A stretch of DNA of 64,000 nucleotides from JADLGL01 sp963667605 (GTDB taxonomy: Bacteria; Pseudomonadota; Alphaproteobacteria; Rhizobiales; Kaistiaceae), in assembly GCA_963667605.2 (NCBI GenBank), contig CAXXUZ010000003.1, forward strand, positions 186,001 through 250,000, in the 5' to 3' direction. The stretch's first letter is position 1, and each line of letters starts with the position of its first letter. The notes beneath the pieces are model-generated. The model did no database searches, was not told the origin of the DNA, and saw nothing but the letters and a program-made list of their open reading frames with translations. The translations under genes and the position numbers were made by a program. Positions 1 through 9,209 of the stretch are shown here, piece after piece.

Positions 1-175
1 ATTGCGCTCTGGTGGATTGTCGAACTTTCCGGTTTCCCAAACAAAGTCGCCATGACCACCAATGAGATGAGGCCTCGTGTCTCTGTTGGCTTACGAGTGA
101 ACAATCAGCACCCTTTCCCCAACCGCGGCAGTAAGGGCGTTACTACCTGTGAGTGCGCCAACCGAGCCATTAAAA
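1..175 (-). pseudogene. nirK: Copper nitrite reductase, C-terminal part (interrupted, runs off window)
   Basis: Read on the minus strand this stretch continues the nitrite reductase of the 1817-2546 fragment: removing the IS at 176-1816 and one copy of the 5-bp duplication restores ...HVVFNGSVGALTG. It then reads VGERVLIVHS, a TAA stop (91-93), and ANRDTRPHLIGGHGDFVW. The family has Gln at that stop (VHSQANRD), so this looks like a CAA to TAA nonsense mutation. The His of GGHGD belongs to the type 2 copper site. NirK reduces nitrite to nitric oxide in the periplasm during denitrification. The gene continues beyond the left edge. With an IS insertion, a nonsense codon and a doubtful N-terminus it is not functional as read. 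Confidence 0.85.
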
Positions 176-1816
176 CCCGCATTCCCCAAGTGACCGATCC
201 ATCTGATGCGGTTTCCGTCTGATTACTGTGTAAGAATCAGTGGATTAGATCAGACGGAGAGTGGGTCGAATGCGGAACCTGGAGGGTGAGTCGGATCGGG
301 GGCTGCTGCGGGCGTTTTTCGACCGAAGACTGAAGTTCGAGTTCCACGGTTCGCGGATCACGTCAGACGCTGGTCTGCTCGCCTATCGTGAACTGGACGA
401 AGCCCTCGGCCTGACCACGCTGGCCGGTGACGTTATTGCTGACAGCCGGACCGGCAAGAACGGTTGGCACGGCATCATCGGTCTCCTTCGCCAATCCGTC
501 TATGGTCGTCTCGCCGGGTACGAGGACGTGAACGACGCCGACCGGCTGGGGCGCGATCCTGCGATGCGGTGGATCGTCGGCGGCAGGGCTGTCGAGCGCG
601 GCGGCGCATCGACCAGCCAGATGGGCCGGTTCGAGACGGAGTTACTCGCCACCAATGACAACCTCGCCGCGCTCGCTGACCTTTTGGGCATCTGGATCGA
701 CCAGGTTAACGAGCGCAAGCCGCCGAAGATTATCGTGCTCGACATGGACAGCTCCGTCAGCCCGACCTACGGTGACCAGGAGGGCACGGCCTACAACGGT
801 CACTTCGGCTGCACGTGCTACACCCGCTGTTCGTGTTCAACCAGTTCGGCGATCTGGAGCGTTGCGCCCTGCGTCCGGGCAACGTGCACAGCGCCCATGA
901 ATGGCGCGATGTGTTGGACCCGGTGGTCGCTCGATACCGGAACAAGACACTCCGGCGTTATTTCCGTGGTGACGCCGCCTTCGCCTCGCCCGAGGTTTAT
1001 GAGTTTCTGGAAGCGGAAGGCTTCAAGTACGCCATCCGGCTTCTGGCCAACAAGGTGCTGCACGACAGCATCGCGCACCTGCTCAAGCGCCCCGTCGGTC
1101 GGCCGCCGAAGGAAGTTCGTCGGTATTACGCGAACTTCAGCTATCGGGCCGGTAGCTGGACGGAGCCCCGCCGGGTCGTCGCCAAGGTGGAGTGGCACTC
1201 AGGGGAACCGTATCCCCGCGTCGGCTTCATCGTCACCAACCTGAGCCGTCCTGCCGAGCGGGTTGTTGCGTTCTACAATCAGCGCGGCACTGCCGAGCAA
1301 TGGATCAAGGAAGGCAAGAACGCCATCAAGTGGACGCGGCTGTCATGCCGTTCGTTGCGCAACAATGCCGTCCGGCTCCAGCTGCATGCACTCGCCCATA
1401 ACCTCGGCAACTTCATGCGTACCCTGGCGTTGCCCGATACCGTGGAGCAATGGTCGCTGACGACGCTGAGGGAGAAGCTGGTCAAGATCGGTGCGAAAGT
1501 TGTCAGCCATGGCCGGTACGTCACATTTCAATTGGCCGAGGTTGCAGTCCCAAGAAGCTTGTTCCAGAAAATCTTGAGCCTGATTGATGATCTACGACGA
1601 AGACCCGCTCCGGCGTAGGCCGAGGGAATCGACGGCAAGGAGATTGCGACACGAGAGGTGTGTCTGGATGGCAAGAGAAACGACCAAATGGCCTTCCACG
1701 CGCTGGCCGATTACCAAAATCATGTCATCGGATGGCTGCAATGGGAACAGAGTTCCCTTGGAGATGGGGCCGTGGTACGATTTCCGCGAATTTGGATGTC
1801 ATCTGGGGAATGTCGG
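176..1816 (+). mobile_element. IS1380-family insertion sequence, copy 1
   Basis: A 1641-bp element bounded by imperfect inverted ends (CCCGCATTCCCC on the left; the reverse complement of the right end reads CCGACATTCCCC). It is flanked by a 5-bp direct repeat TAAAA (171-175 and 1817-1821), as expected of the IS1380 family. It sits inside nirK. Two more copies lie at 24140-25780 (opposite strand) and 62138-63779. This is the only one of the three with a clear target duplication, so it appears to be a simple insertion. Its transposase gene is frameshifted. Confidence 0.9.
270..1618 (+). pseudogene. IS1380-family transposase, frameshifted
   Basis: Compared with the intact copy at 62232-63581, one T is missing at about 823 (GCTACACC here, GCTATCACC there). 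Translation therefore leaves the transposase frame after ...GHFGCTCY and the rest (PLFVFNQFGDLERC...) is in another frame. The DDE domain is split, so a full product is not expected. The ATG at 270 follows a GGAGAG ribosome-binding site and is preferred over the GTG at 261. The same deletion is present in copy 2, so those two share ancestry. The element could still move in trans using the intact copy 3 transposase. Confidence 0.88.
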
Positions 1817-2546
1817 TAAAAACCACATGTGTCGGTGTCAGTGTTCTCATCACTTTCACCGTTTCGAAGAAGCTCTCGCCGGGCGTTCGATATTGGATAA
1901 ATCGACCGTCGCTATCCCGCGGGACATAAAAGTCCTGCTCGCCAACATAATAAACACGGTCGTAGACTAAGGGGCTCCCCGTATGGTCACTCAGACCATT
2001 GCGAGGCAGCACCATGATGGCTCCGTTCATCCCTGAAACCACGTGCCACGGGACCATTACGCCACCGGGCGCGCAGTGATACACAAAAACGCCGGCGCGG
2101 GTCGCTTTGAACCTCAACAGGACTTCCTGACCGGGGCTGATTAGGGTCAAGTCGCCACCACCAAGGGCGCCCGTTGAAGCATGGAAATCGATATTATGAG
2201 GCAACGTATTTGTGCTGGGATTTACCAGGGTCAATTCAACATAGTCGTCCTGGTGAACCACCATTAACGGGCCAGGTACAGATCCATTAAAGGTCATACC
2301 CTGAACAGTCGCGCCGCTTGGATCGATTGTGAGAAGCTTTTCCTCAACAACCAAGCGGAACTTCATCACCTTCGGAGGTTCGTCAGTCGCTTGCTGGTGG
2401 TCGTGAACGAATGGTGGCGCCACCAGCTCTACCGTTTGGGTTTCTAATTGCCGAGCATCGGTCCCGTCGGTGACGTTCTGCGCCAATGCCTGCGCGGCGC
2501 GGCCTGTCAACACCGCCATGCCTGCGGCCCGCGCTGGCTCCATCAA
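1817..2546 (-). pseudogene. nirK: Copper nitrite reductase, N-terminal and central part
   Basis: Multicopper-oxidase fold typical of NirK: MTFNGSVPGPLMVVHQDD, LPHNIDFHAS (type 2 copper His), FVYHCAPGG (type 1 copper Cys and His) and VPWHVVSGM (His and Met ligands). The protein would be an exported trimeric periplasmic enzyme producing NO. About 243 codons are present before the IS1380 copy cuts the gene after HVVF; the remainder is at 1-175. The N-terminal residues RAAGMAVLTGRAAQALAQN look like the end of a signal peptide. Sequence to the right belongs to an integrase on the other strand, so the true start is probably lost. Confidence 0.88.
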
Positions 2547-2549
2547 GGG

Positions 2550-3234
2550 TGGTAAGCTTCACTCGAGACAATCGACGCGACTCGCGACAACCAATCCGGC
2601 TCAACTGGCTTCATTGCCGGCGCCGAAGCAGCGCGAGCGAGTGCTCGGCGACGCTGAATTGAAGGCTATCTGGAACGCGGCCGGAGAGTTTGCCTCTGAG
2701 CAAGCGACCACAGGCCTTGCCATTCAGTTCGCCCTGCTAACGCTGCAACGCGGTGGTGAAATCGCTGGCATTCATACCGGGGAGATCAACCAAGCGACAA
2801 GAGCATGGACCATCCCCAGCGAGCGAACCAAGAACCATCACACGCACGTGGTGCCGCTATCGGACCAGGCGCTTGAGGTCCTTCGGGCAGCATACGGAAC
2901 TGAAGATTGGGAGGGCTACGCTTTCCCGGCCCGCAAAGGAGCCAAGGGCAATTTCATCAGACGCGATTCCATCAGCAAGTCTCTCAGACGGCTCACCAAG
3001 GGTCTGGGAATTGAAGACGCCACGCCTCACGACTTCAGGCGAACCGGAGCAACCAATATCACAGCCGAGCGGATCGGCGTGCCTCGCTTTATCGTATCGA
3101 GGTTGCTCAACCAGCTTTCCGATACCGGTGGTGCTGCAGCCGTGACGGGCATCTATGACCGAAACGCGTATCTGCCGGAAAAACGCAAGGCTCTCGACGC
3201 CTGGGCGGCGCTATTGATCGAGATAGTCGAATGA
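2550..3234 (+). pseudogene. Tyrosine-type site-specific integrase, 3' part
   Basis: C-terminal catalytic domain of a P4-type integrase: the first Arg in LTLQRGGEIAGIH, the HxxR box HDFRRTGAT, and the nucleophile Tyr probably in IYDRNAYLPEKR near the end. The N-terminal arm-binding and core-binding domains are missing. The reading frame continues left into nirK antisense sequence, so the left limit is approximate. It lies beside a 3' half tRNA-Phe (3319-3369), as integrase genes do next to their attachment site. Similar tails occur at about 30456 and 51736, so several related elements have entered and decayed. Confidence 0.75.
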
Positions 3235-3251
3235 GCCTCATACGTGCGACC

Positions 3252-3275
3252 GGGGGCAGCATCGAACTAGCCCCC
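3252..3275 (+). terminator. GC hairpin downstream of integrase
   Basis: GGGGGC (3252-3257) pairs with GCCCCC (3270-3275) across a 12-nt loop, 18 nt after the integrase stop. There is no T-run, so it may be a weak terminator or part of the attachment region. Confidence 0.3.
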
Positions 3276-3318
3276 CTGGCCTCGAACTATCCGGGACGAC
3301 CTCGATCAAAGAGGTGCC

Positions 3319-3369
3319 CGCGGTCTGAAAATCCGCGTGTCGGTGGTTCGATTCCGCCCCTGGGCACCA
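3319..3369 (+). other. 3' half of tRNA-Phe (attachment-site scar)
   Basis: The stretch holds an anticodon loop CTGAAAA (GAA, Phe), a T-arm GGTGG-TTCGATT-CCGCC and an acceptor end CCTGGGC followed by ACCA. The matching 5' acceptor GCCCAGG is absent upstream, so this is a partial tRNA, not a gene. A 3' tRNA end beside an integrase tail is the signature of att-site integration. A more degenerate version lies at 30193-30240. Confidence 0.75.
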
Positions 3370-3440
3370 ACCTATTCTCTATATACGTCAATGTCTTGCT
3401 TAAGATACGGCCCGGTCGCGACTGCCACGCGTTTATGCTC

Positions 3441-3460
3441 GTGGTACCGTAGTGGTACCA
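3441..3460. repeat. Paired TGGTACC repeats near att scar
   Basis: Two TGGTACC units 11 nt apart, within a 20-bp block that recurs with two changes at 30057-30076, again beside a tRNA-Phe-like scar. They may be integrase arm-type binding sites; this is inferred from position only. Confidence 0.4.
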
Positions 3461-3517
3461 GTGGAGGCCAAGAGACCACCAAACCCGTAGACCTAGCTCG
3501 ATCATTTGACGACGTAA

Positions 3518-4711
3518 TTAGGAGGTAGCGACGATCGGCTTCAGAGATGCGGTTTGAGGATCGTACATGAAGTCGAGGATCGACTGGTCGCGGATCCGCT
3601 CGACCACCTCATCGATCGCCGACAACGGGACCAAATACCACTCCTTCGGCTTTACTGGGTTGCCGAAGCGATCTTCAATCGTCAGATCCAGACGCGCCTG
3701 CACCAAAACGCGATGCAGGAGGTTCTCCAACTTCGTCCGGTTGATGTTGAAAAGCTTGTACGTGGCGACGACCTCGACCTCCGCGAGGAGATAGGTGCCA
3801 TCAAGGGCAGCGTGAGCAATACGCGCCTCTACATCGCCCCCGGTCACGCCGATCTTGTGGATCAGCTCGCGGTTGGCGGCGATATCCGGATGATCCGATT
3901 TGCTGCGCAGAACATAAATTGTGCCGCTCTCCAAGTCGTCATCATCGGCCGCATCACCAAAAAGCGGCCCAGCTGATGGGTTTGCGATCCTCCTGCCTGC
4001 CTCGTCCTTGTGGAGCGCGCGCTGCAATGAGCGCATCAGCATGTTGCTCTCGGTCCCATTGTCGAAGATCACGCGAAGCCGCGCATCGCGACGGCCCTGC
4101 GGATTGGTGAACGGCTCTTCCATTTCGGCGACATAAGCCTTTTGCCCTTCCACGATGAAGTAGGCACCGGGTTTGATCTCTGCCTTGAGCTCGAAGGTCC
4201 GCGTCTGGCGAATGCCTGCGTCGAGTTCCTTTTGGACCTGATCGAACAGCGGTCGAAACTTGTCGAAGTCCTCACAGACCTTGCGGTTCGCAATCTCCTC
4301 GGCCGCTCGCACCTCTTCTCTGGGTCGAACGTTCTTCAACACGGTGATGTCATCCGGTACGGGCGCCGTAACGCCCAGCTCAGACAGCAGTTCCGAGTCG
4401 TCGAGCTCGGCGGCGTCGGTCTGTCGCCCTGTCGTCGCGACGTGCAACAATCCGTTCACGTCGAGCTCAGCGAGCAGGGGGTGAAACTCCGGCTGCTCGC
4501 GAAGCCGGTCCAACCGAACGGCGTAGAGCTTCTCAAAGATGTCTCCGTCTTCGCCATGCTGCGGAGGCCGTCCATGCTCCTCCACGAACCGCGCAATGTC
4601 CTCGAAGCCGGCGATGACGCGCTCCTCAAGCGGCGTGTGAGAGACCGCCTTCTTAGCCTCGACGGTGACGCCGAGGGCATCCAGCAGTTCCTGGTCGCTA
4701 AGGTTCTCCAT
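3518..4711 (-). CDS. GIY-YIG nuclease family protein (T5orf172-type)
   Basis: 397 residues. The N-terminal ~260 residues are acidic and helical with no motif I recognise. Residues 263-370 resemble the GIY-YIG/T5orf172 fold: TIYVLRS (264-270), then HKIGVTGGDVEARI (285-298), a later conserved E in LENLLHRVL, and the FGNPVKPKEWYLV segment typical of these proteins. Such nucleases cut DNA with one metal ion. The gene overlaps the end of the upstream helicase by 14 bp and follows a methyltransferase tail, so it is probably the nuclease of a restriction-like defence operon. The frame is intact, although its partners are broken. Confidence 0.75.
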   Translation of the reverse strand: MENLSDQELLDALGVTVEAKKAVSHTPLEERVIAGFEDIARFVEEHGRPPQHGEDGDIFEKLYAVRLDRLREQPEFHPLLAELDVNGLLHVATTGRQTDAAELDDSELLSELGVTAPVPDDITVLKNVRPREEVRAAEEIANRKVCEDFDKFRPLFDQVQKELDAGIRQTRTFELKAEIKPGAYFIVEGQKAYVAEMEEPFTNPQGRRDARLRVIFDNGTESNMLMRSLQRALHKDEAGRRIANPSAGPLFGDAADDDDLESGTIYVLRSKSDHPDIAANRELIHKIGVTGGDVEARIAHAALDGTYLLAEVEVVATYKLFNINRTKLENLLHRVLVQARLDLTIEDRFGNPVKPKEWYLVPLSAIDEVVERIRDQSILDFMYDPQTASLKPIVATS

Positions 4712-6754
4712 GAACTGCTTCCGCCTGCGCGCGGGCGAGAAATGCTATGCCCTCGGCCATCCGCTTCTCCCAAACATCCGACGATGTGATGTCCGGGAGT
4801 CGTCCGCGTTCCTGTTTGAACCGGAGCGCACGCCGGGCGAGGTCGCGCGCCTCGTCGATCGTCAGATTTATCCGCTTGCTGGCGATTGCCGCCGCCACTT
4901 GCTTCAAGGTCGGCTCGTTCATCGACTTGGCCAAAATGGCGTAAGCCGCTTCGAATGGATTGATGCGATCGATCAGGTCGATGTCGAGATCCCGCACATC
5001 CATCGCATACTTGCGAACGCCATCGATCAGGGCGGCGTTTCCTTGAAGGTCATCTTCGTCGGCTGAAGCGACGTAGGCCTTCGCCTTCTGAGTGAGGTTG
5101 AGGACGGCAATGGCATGCTGCCGCACGGCTTCCTGATCGGTATCGCTGAGCTCCGGAAAACGCTCCTTGACGATCTTGCCCATGCGTAGCTGGGTCAGTT
5201 CTTCCGGCACCGTCTCGTCGTCAAAGATGCCACGCTCCACTGCAGACTTGTCCTGCACGAATGCTGTGATGACCTCATTGATATCCTCCTGGCAAATCCG
5301 TTTGGCTTCGGGGCTTTGCGGCGTCACTAGCCCATTGATCTCCATGTGCAATTGCCCGGTCGCGTCGTTGAAACCAACATTGGTACCGTTGGGGTCGTAC
5401 CCATCCTTGCCATAATCGTAGCCCTCGACCGGTCCACTGTTCTTCGGCGTGAAATTGAAGCGTGGTGCCAACACCTGCTCTATCAGCAGGCTGGCGGCGA
5501 TCGCCTTGAGCGTATCGTTGATCGCATCGGCGACCAGGGCCTCGCTCGCATCCGGCTCGGCAATGAGATTGGTGAAGCGAGCGCTGGTCTTGCCGGGATG
5601 GCGGGGCCAATGATCTGTACGATCTCCGTCAGGCTGCTGCGATAGCCAACCGTGAGCGCGTGCTCGCACCAAATCCAATCGAACCCTTCCTTGGCCATTC
5701 CGAGCGCGATGATGATGTCGACATGGTCGCGATCGTCCCGGCGGGACGTGTCCTTCAACGCGGTGACGACCTTGTCGCGTTTGAGCGGGTCATCTTCCAC
5801 CAGATCAGCGACCTTGAGGATTGTGCCATCGGTCGTCCGCACGAGGTGGAATCCGGTCACCGGATCTTCGCCTTCCCAGTCGCCCAGCGCATTCAGGATC
5901 TCGTCCACCTCCCGCATCTTGTCTTTCGTGCTCTCGCGCGAATTGACGTTCGGGATGTGAACGATGGTCTTCCTGGTCTGATCGAGCACCTCCATGATCG
6001 CGTCGAGATACGAGCCGCTATAGAAATAGTAGCCAATATCGAGCGACTTCATGTGTTCGTAGCCATTGAGCTGCTCGTAATAAGTATAGGTGACTGTTTC
6101 GAACTTCGCCTCGTCCTCCGGTGTCAGCACTGGCTCGGCATCTCCGCGAAAATACGATCCGGTCATTGCAACGACGTGGACCTTGTCTCGCGCGATGAAC
6201 TCGCCCAGCTGCGTACCGAGACGATTGTCGGGATTAGAGCTCGCGTGATGGAACTCGTCGACTGCGAGGAGGCAATTGTCGAAAGCTCCGACTCCGAGTT
6301 CATCGACGGCGAAACGGAAGGTCGCGTGGGTGCAGATCAGGATCGGGTCGTCACTCGCCAGGAATTCGGCCACGGCCCTGATCTTGGATTTCGCGACTCT
6401 CGGCTCATCGATGCCGGGAGCGTTGCAGAGATTCCATTGCGGTTCGACCGACCAGTCGAACCAGAAGCCGAAGCGGGACAGCGGCTCGTCGGCGAAGCTG
6501 CCGCTGATAGTGCGTTCGGGCACCACGATGATGGCCTTCTTCACACCCTGGTTGTGTAGCTTGTCTAGCGCGATGAACATCAGCGCTCGGGACTTGCCGG
6601 AGGCCGGCGGTGACTTGATCAGCAGATACTGCTCGCCGCGCTTTTCATAGGCCCGCTCCTGCATCGCGCACATGCCGAATTCGTTGGCACTGGTCGATGC
6701 TCCGGTTTGAGCGGTCCGAATGGAAACGGAAGGGATCACCGTGCTGGTCGTCAT
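4698..6754 (-). pseudogene. DEAD/DEAH-box SF2 helicase (type III Res-like), frameshifted
   Basis: The first part (start 6754) has Walker A PPASGKSR (residues 49-56), DEFH box (166-169), motif III AMTGS and, near residue 380, EIVQIIG, the beginning of motif VI. There the frame breaks (about 5600): the expected GRATR-type arginine finger is missing, and the protein resumes in another frame as KTSARFTNLIAEPDASEALVADAIND to the stop at 4698. A few bases have been lost in motif VI. The whole would be ~685 residues. It is preceded by a methyltransferase stop codon only 2 bp upstream and overlaps the GIY-YIG gene, consistent with a three-gene operon. The helicase is probably dead as read. Confidence 0.8.
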
Positions 6755-6756
6755 GG

Positions 6757-6918
6757 TCAGGCGGCTCCCTTCGCGTCTGACTGGACGCCCATCATCTTGG
6801 TGTAAAGCTCGAACAGCTTCTCCAGCCTTTCGGTGTCGTTGCGAAAACGGCGGCCGATGTAAACGCGCTCGAGTGTCTCGTCGTTCTTTTCATGCGCGCG
6901 TCGGAGGTCGTCCGGCAT
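6757..6918 (-). pseudogene. DNA methyltransferase C-terminal fragment
   Basis: Only 53 codons remain: MPDDLRRAHEKNDETLERVYIG ... ERLEKLFELYTKMMG. This resembles the extreme C-terminus of large MmeI-like or N6-adenine DNA methyltransferases, which end with an LRRAH..ND motif and an LFELY.K helix. The fragment starts exactly next to the last CRISPR repeat (6919), so the rest was removed when the array came to lie here, or by a deletion afterwards. It is followed by the helicase after 2 bp. Identification rests on a short motif. Confidence 0.55.
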
Positions 6919-7618
6919 CGGTTCATCCCCGCGTGTGCGGGGAACGCCTCGGTTAGCGTGCCTATTCAGATCACCTCACGGTTCATCCCCGCGTGTGCGG
7001 GGAACGCGCCCGCTTACAGACGTTCCCTGATGAGTGGTACGGTTCATCCCCGCGTGTGCGGGGAACGCGCCGAACCCAGCCGTCCAGGTAACCCCTACGG
7101 CGGTTCATCCCCGCGTGTGCGGGGAACGCACCTTGCCCCAGGAATACGAAGCATTCGCGACCGGTTCATCCCCGCGTGTGCGGGGAACGCGATTTGTCAT
7201 ATAGCGATTGTTGAGTGATCCTCGGTTCATCCCCGCGTGTGCGGGGAACGCCGAGATAGCCGCCGGCATCATATCACGTGGGTCGGTTCATCCCCGCGTG
7301 TGCGGGGAACGCGAACAAGCCGGACTATTTATGTGGTGGGACGACGGTTCATCCCCGCGTGTGCGGGGAACGCTGCTGATACGGCAGCCAAGAGTCGCCC
7401 TTGGTCGGTTCATCCCCGCGTGTGCGGGGAACGCGTCTGAATTGCCGAATTCATAGTCTCAAGCTGCGGTTCATCCCCGCGTGTGCGGGGAACGCATGAT
7501 GTCAACTGCCATTTTCTTAGGCGGCGCCGGTTCATCCCCGCGTGTGCGGGGAACGCGACGCGCGTGCAAGCGTCGCGCCGAGTTCATTGCGGTTCATCCC
7601 CGCGTGTGCGGGGAACGC
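6919..7618 (-). CRISPR. Type I-E CRISPR array 1 (12 repeats, 11 spacers)
   Basis: Twelve 29-bp repeats starting at 6919, 6979, 7040, 7101, 7162, 7223, 7285, 7345, 7406, 7467, 7528 and 7590, with 31-33-nt spacers. The repeat begins CGGTTCATCCCC and ends GGGGAACGC on the plus strand; its hairpin GTTCCCCGC/GCGGGGA and length match type I-E repeats. By analogy with E. coli the transcript runs on the minus strand, giving a 5' handle AUGAACCG; the leader should then be to the right. All repeats are perfect, including the leader-distal one. No two spacers look alike. Confidence 0.97.
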
Positions 7619-8007
7619 CCGTTATGAGTCTTCTAATCACTTCATTCTCCATCTTTGATTTCGGCGTTTGAACGGACCCCCGGCCCCTAAAGACACATCG
7701 CTCCGGATGCTGCTAGCGCAAAGCCAACTCGGGTTGTTCCGGCGCCTGTCCGCCCATTCACAATATAGGTGAATCTTCCCCAACCGCAAAATAGGAATAT
7801 TATTCTCTACGTCGAAACCTCAAACAGGAAAAAACAGGGCTTTTATAACGAGTCTAGAAGCCCACCGGTTAAACGCCCTTGGAACGGTGAGGTTTCAGCC
7901 CTCCCCCCGCCTCATTCGGAGATGGTTTGGAATAATTTACCCCTTTTTCTTTGCGCGACCCTGATAGGGGACGCCGCGGGGCGGCGGGCTTCGCTGCCTC
8001 CGGTGGC
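7619..8007 (-). other. Inter-array region, probable leader of array 1
   Basis: This 389-bp gap has no convincing gene. If the arrays are transcribed leftward, it occupies the leader position of array 1. It holds AT-rich patches (about 7760-7810 and 7925-7950) usual for leaders and promoters. A loose repeat-like stretch, CGGTTAAACGCCC then GGAACGG (about 7868), could be a decayed repeat or chance. Confidence 0.4.
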
Positions 8008-8153
8008 CGGTTCATCCCCGCGTGTGCGGGGAACGCCTCGAAGAAAGGCCGATCGGTTTTGGAGCAAACAGGTTCATCCCCGCGTGTGCGGGGAACGCGG
8101 CCTAAAGGACTCGATTTTTCGCACTGGTGACGGTTCATCCCCGCGTGTACGGG
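8008..8153 (-). CRISPR. Type I-E CRISPR array 2, truncated by IS
   Basis: Three repeats of the same family (8008, 8070, 8131) and two spacers. The second repeat has A for C at its first base. The third has one internal change (GTAC for GTGC) and stops after 23 bp at 8153, where the terminal TGTCC of an IS3-family element begins. The leader side and any further repeats are therefore gone. Confidence 0.93.
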
Positions 8154-8228
8154 TGTCCGTCGTCAGGTAATTTGGAACCGATGAGCGGCCTGATTTAAGA
8201 GAGGGTTCGGCCCATCTGGTTGGTCATT

Positions 8229-9209
8229 TTATGCGGCGGTTTTGCGGTATTGCAAGCGCCGGGTTTGTAGCGTCTTTTGTTTGATCTTTTCTCTTTTCAA
8301 CAGGATGGTCTGGCCGCGCCCGAAGTAGACATCGGCCGGCGTGAGGTTGCCCAGGCTCTCGTGGTAGCGGTGATAATTGTAGTGGCCGACGAAGGCCTCG
8401 ATCTGTGTCTCCAAGTCGCCAGGCAGATAGTAATTTTCCAAAAGGATGCGGTTCTTCAGGGTTTGATGCCAACGCTCGATCTTGCCCTGGGTTTGCGGAT
8501 GATAGGGAGCGCCGCGAATGTGCTCCATATCGCGGTCGTCGAGCCATTTGGCCAGATCGTCGGCGATGTAGCTGGAGCCGTTGTCAGACAGGAGCCGTGG
8601 CTTGTGAATGACCGTTGCCCGATCGCGACCTGACGCCTTGAGCGCCAGTTCCAGCGTATCGGTGACGTCCTCGGCCTTCATCGTGGTGCAGAGCTTCCAC
8701 GCGATAATGGTGCGCGAGAAGTCGTCGAGCACGGTGGAGAGGTAGAACCAGCCCCAATCAATGACCTTGAGGTAAGTGAAGTCGGTCTGCCAGAGCTGGT
8801 TTGGCGCCGTGGTCTTGTCCTGGAACTCGTCGGACGCCTTGAGGACGATAAAGGCCGGGCTGGTGATCAGATCATGGGCCTTGAGCAGTCGATAAACCGA
8901 GGATTCCGATACAAAGTAGCCCTCTGTGTCTGTGAACCGGACAGCCAGTTCCCGCGGCGACAGATCCGTCTCGTCCAGCGCCAGCTGTACGATCCGGTCT
9001 CTCACCTCATCGGGGATACGGTTCCAGACTTGGCCAGGCCGCGAGCGGCGGTCCTCCAGGGCCTCCGGTCCGCCGGTCAGATAGCGGTCGTACCAGCGAT
9101 AAAACGAGGTGCGGGGAATGCCCAACTGCGCCAGCGTGCGCTTGGCCGGCAGATGGGATCGCTCAACCAGCCGGATGATCTCCAGCTTCTCCGATAGTGG
9201 ATACCTCAT
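8229..9209 (-). CDS. IS3-family transposase OrfB (DD35E)
   Basis: 326 residues: an N-terminal helix-turn-helix (residues ~5-45, LAQLGIPRTSFYRWYDRY) and an rve integrase core with D143 (WQTDFTYL), D209 (LLSDNGSSY) and E245 (GKIERWHQT), i.e. DD35E spacing. It catalyses strand transfer of the element. Its ATG overlaps the stop of orfA (ATGA, 9206-9209), so translation is probably coupled rather than made by the -1 frameshift common in IS3 elements. The frame is intact. Confidence 0.93.
   Translation of the reverse strand: MRYPLSEKLEIIRLVERSHLPAKRTLAQLGIPRTSFYRWYDRYLTGGPEALEDRRSRPGQVWNRIPDEVRDRIVQLALDETDLSPRELAVRFTDTEGYFVSESSVYRLLKAHDLITSPAFIVLKASDEFQDKTTAPNQLWQTDFTYLKVIDWGWFYLSTVLDDFSRTIIAWKLCTTMKAEDVTDTLELALKASGRDRATVIHKPRLLSDNGSSYIADDLAKWLDDRDMEHIRGAPYHPQTQGKIERWHQTLKNRILLENYYLPGDLETQIEAFVGHYNYHRYHESLGNLTPADVYFGRGQTILLKREKIKQKTLQTRRLQYRKTAA

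Noticed and set aside
815..835. Programmed ribosomal frameshift in the IS1380 transposase
   Set aside because: Copy 3 has one extra base at this point and reads through in a single frame, so copies 1 and 2 carry a deletion.
3287..3505. Open frame with the RGGIEPPTRGFS motif
   Set aside because: This motif comes from translating tRNA 3' ends and is a known source of false proteins.
4142..4789. 215-codon open frame antisense to the GIY-YIG gene
   Set aside because: Shadow of the well-supported gene on the other strand.
6892..7671. Open frames encoding HPRVCGER/FIPACAGN repeats
   Set aside because: They are translations of the CRISPR repeats and spacers.
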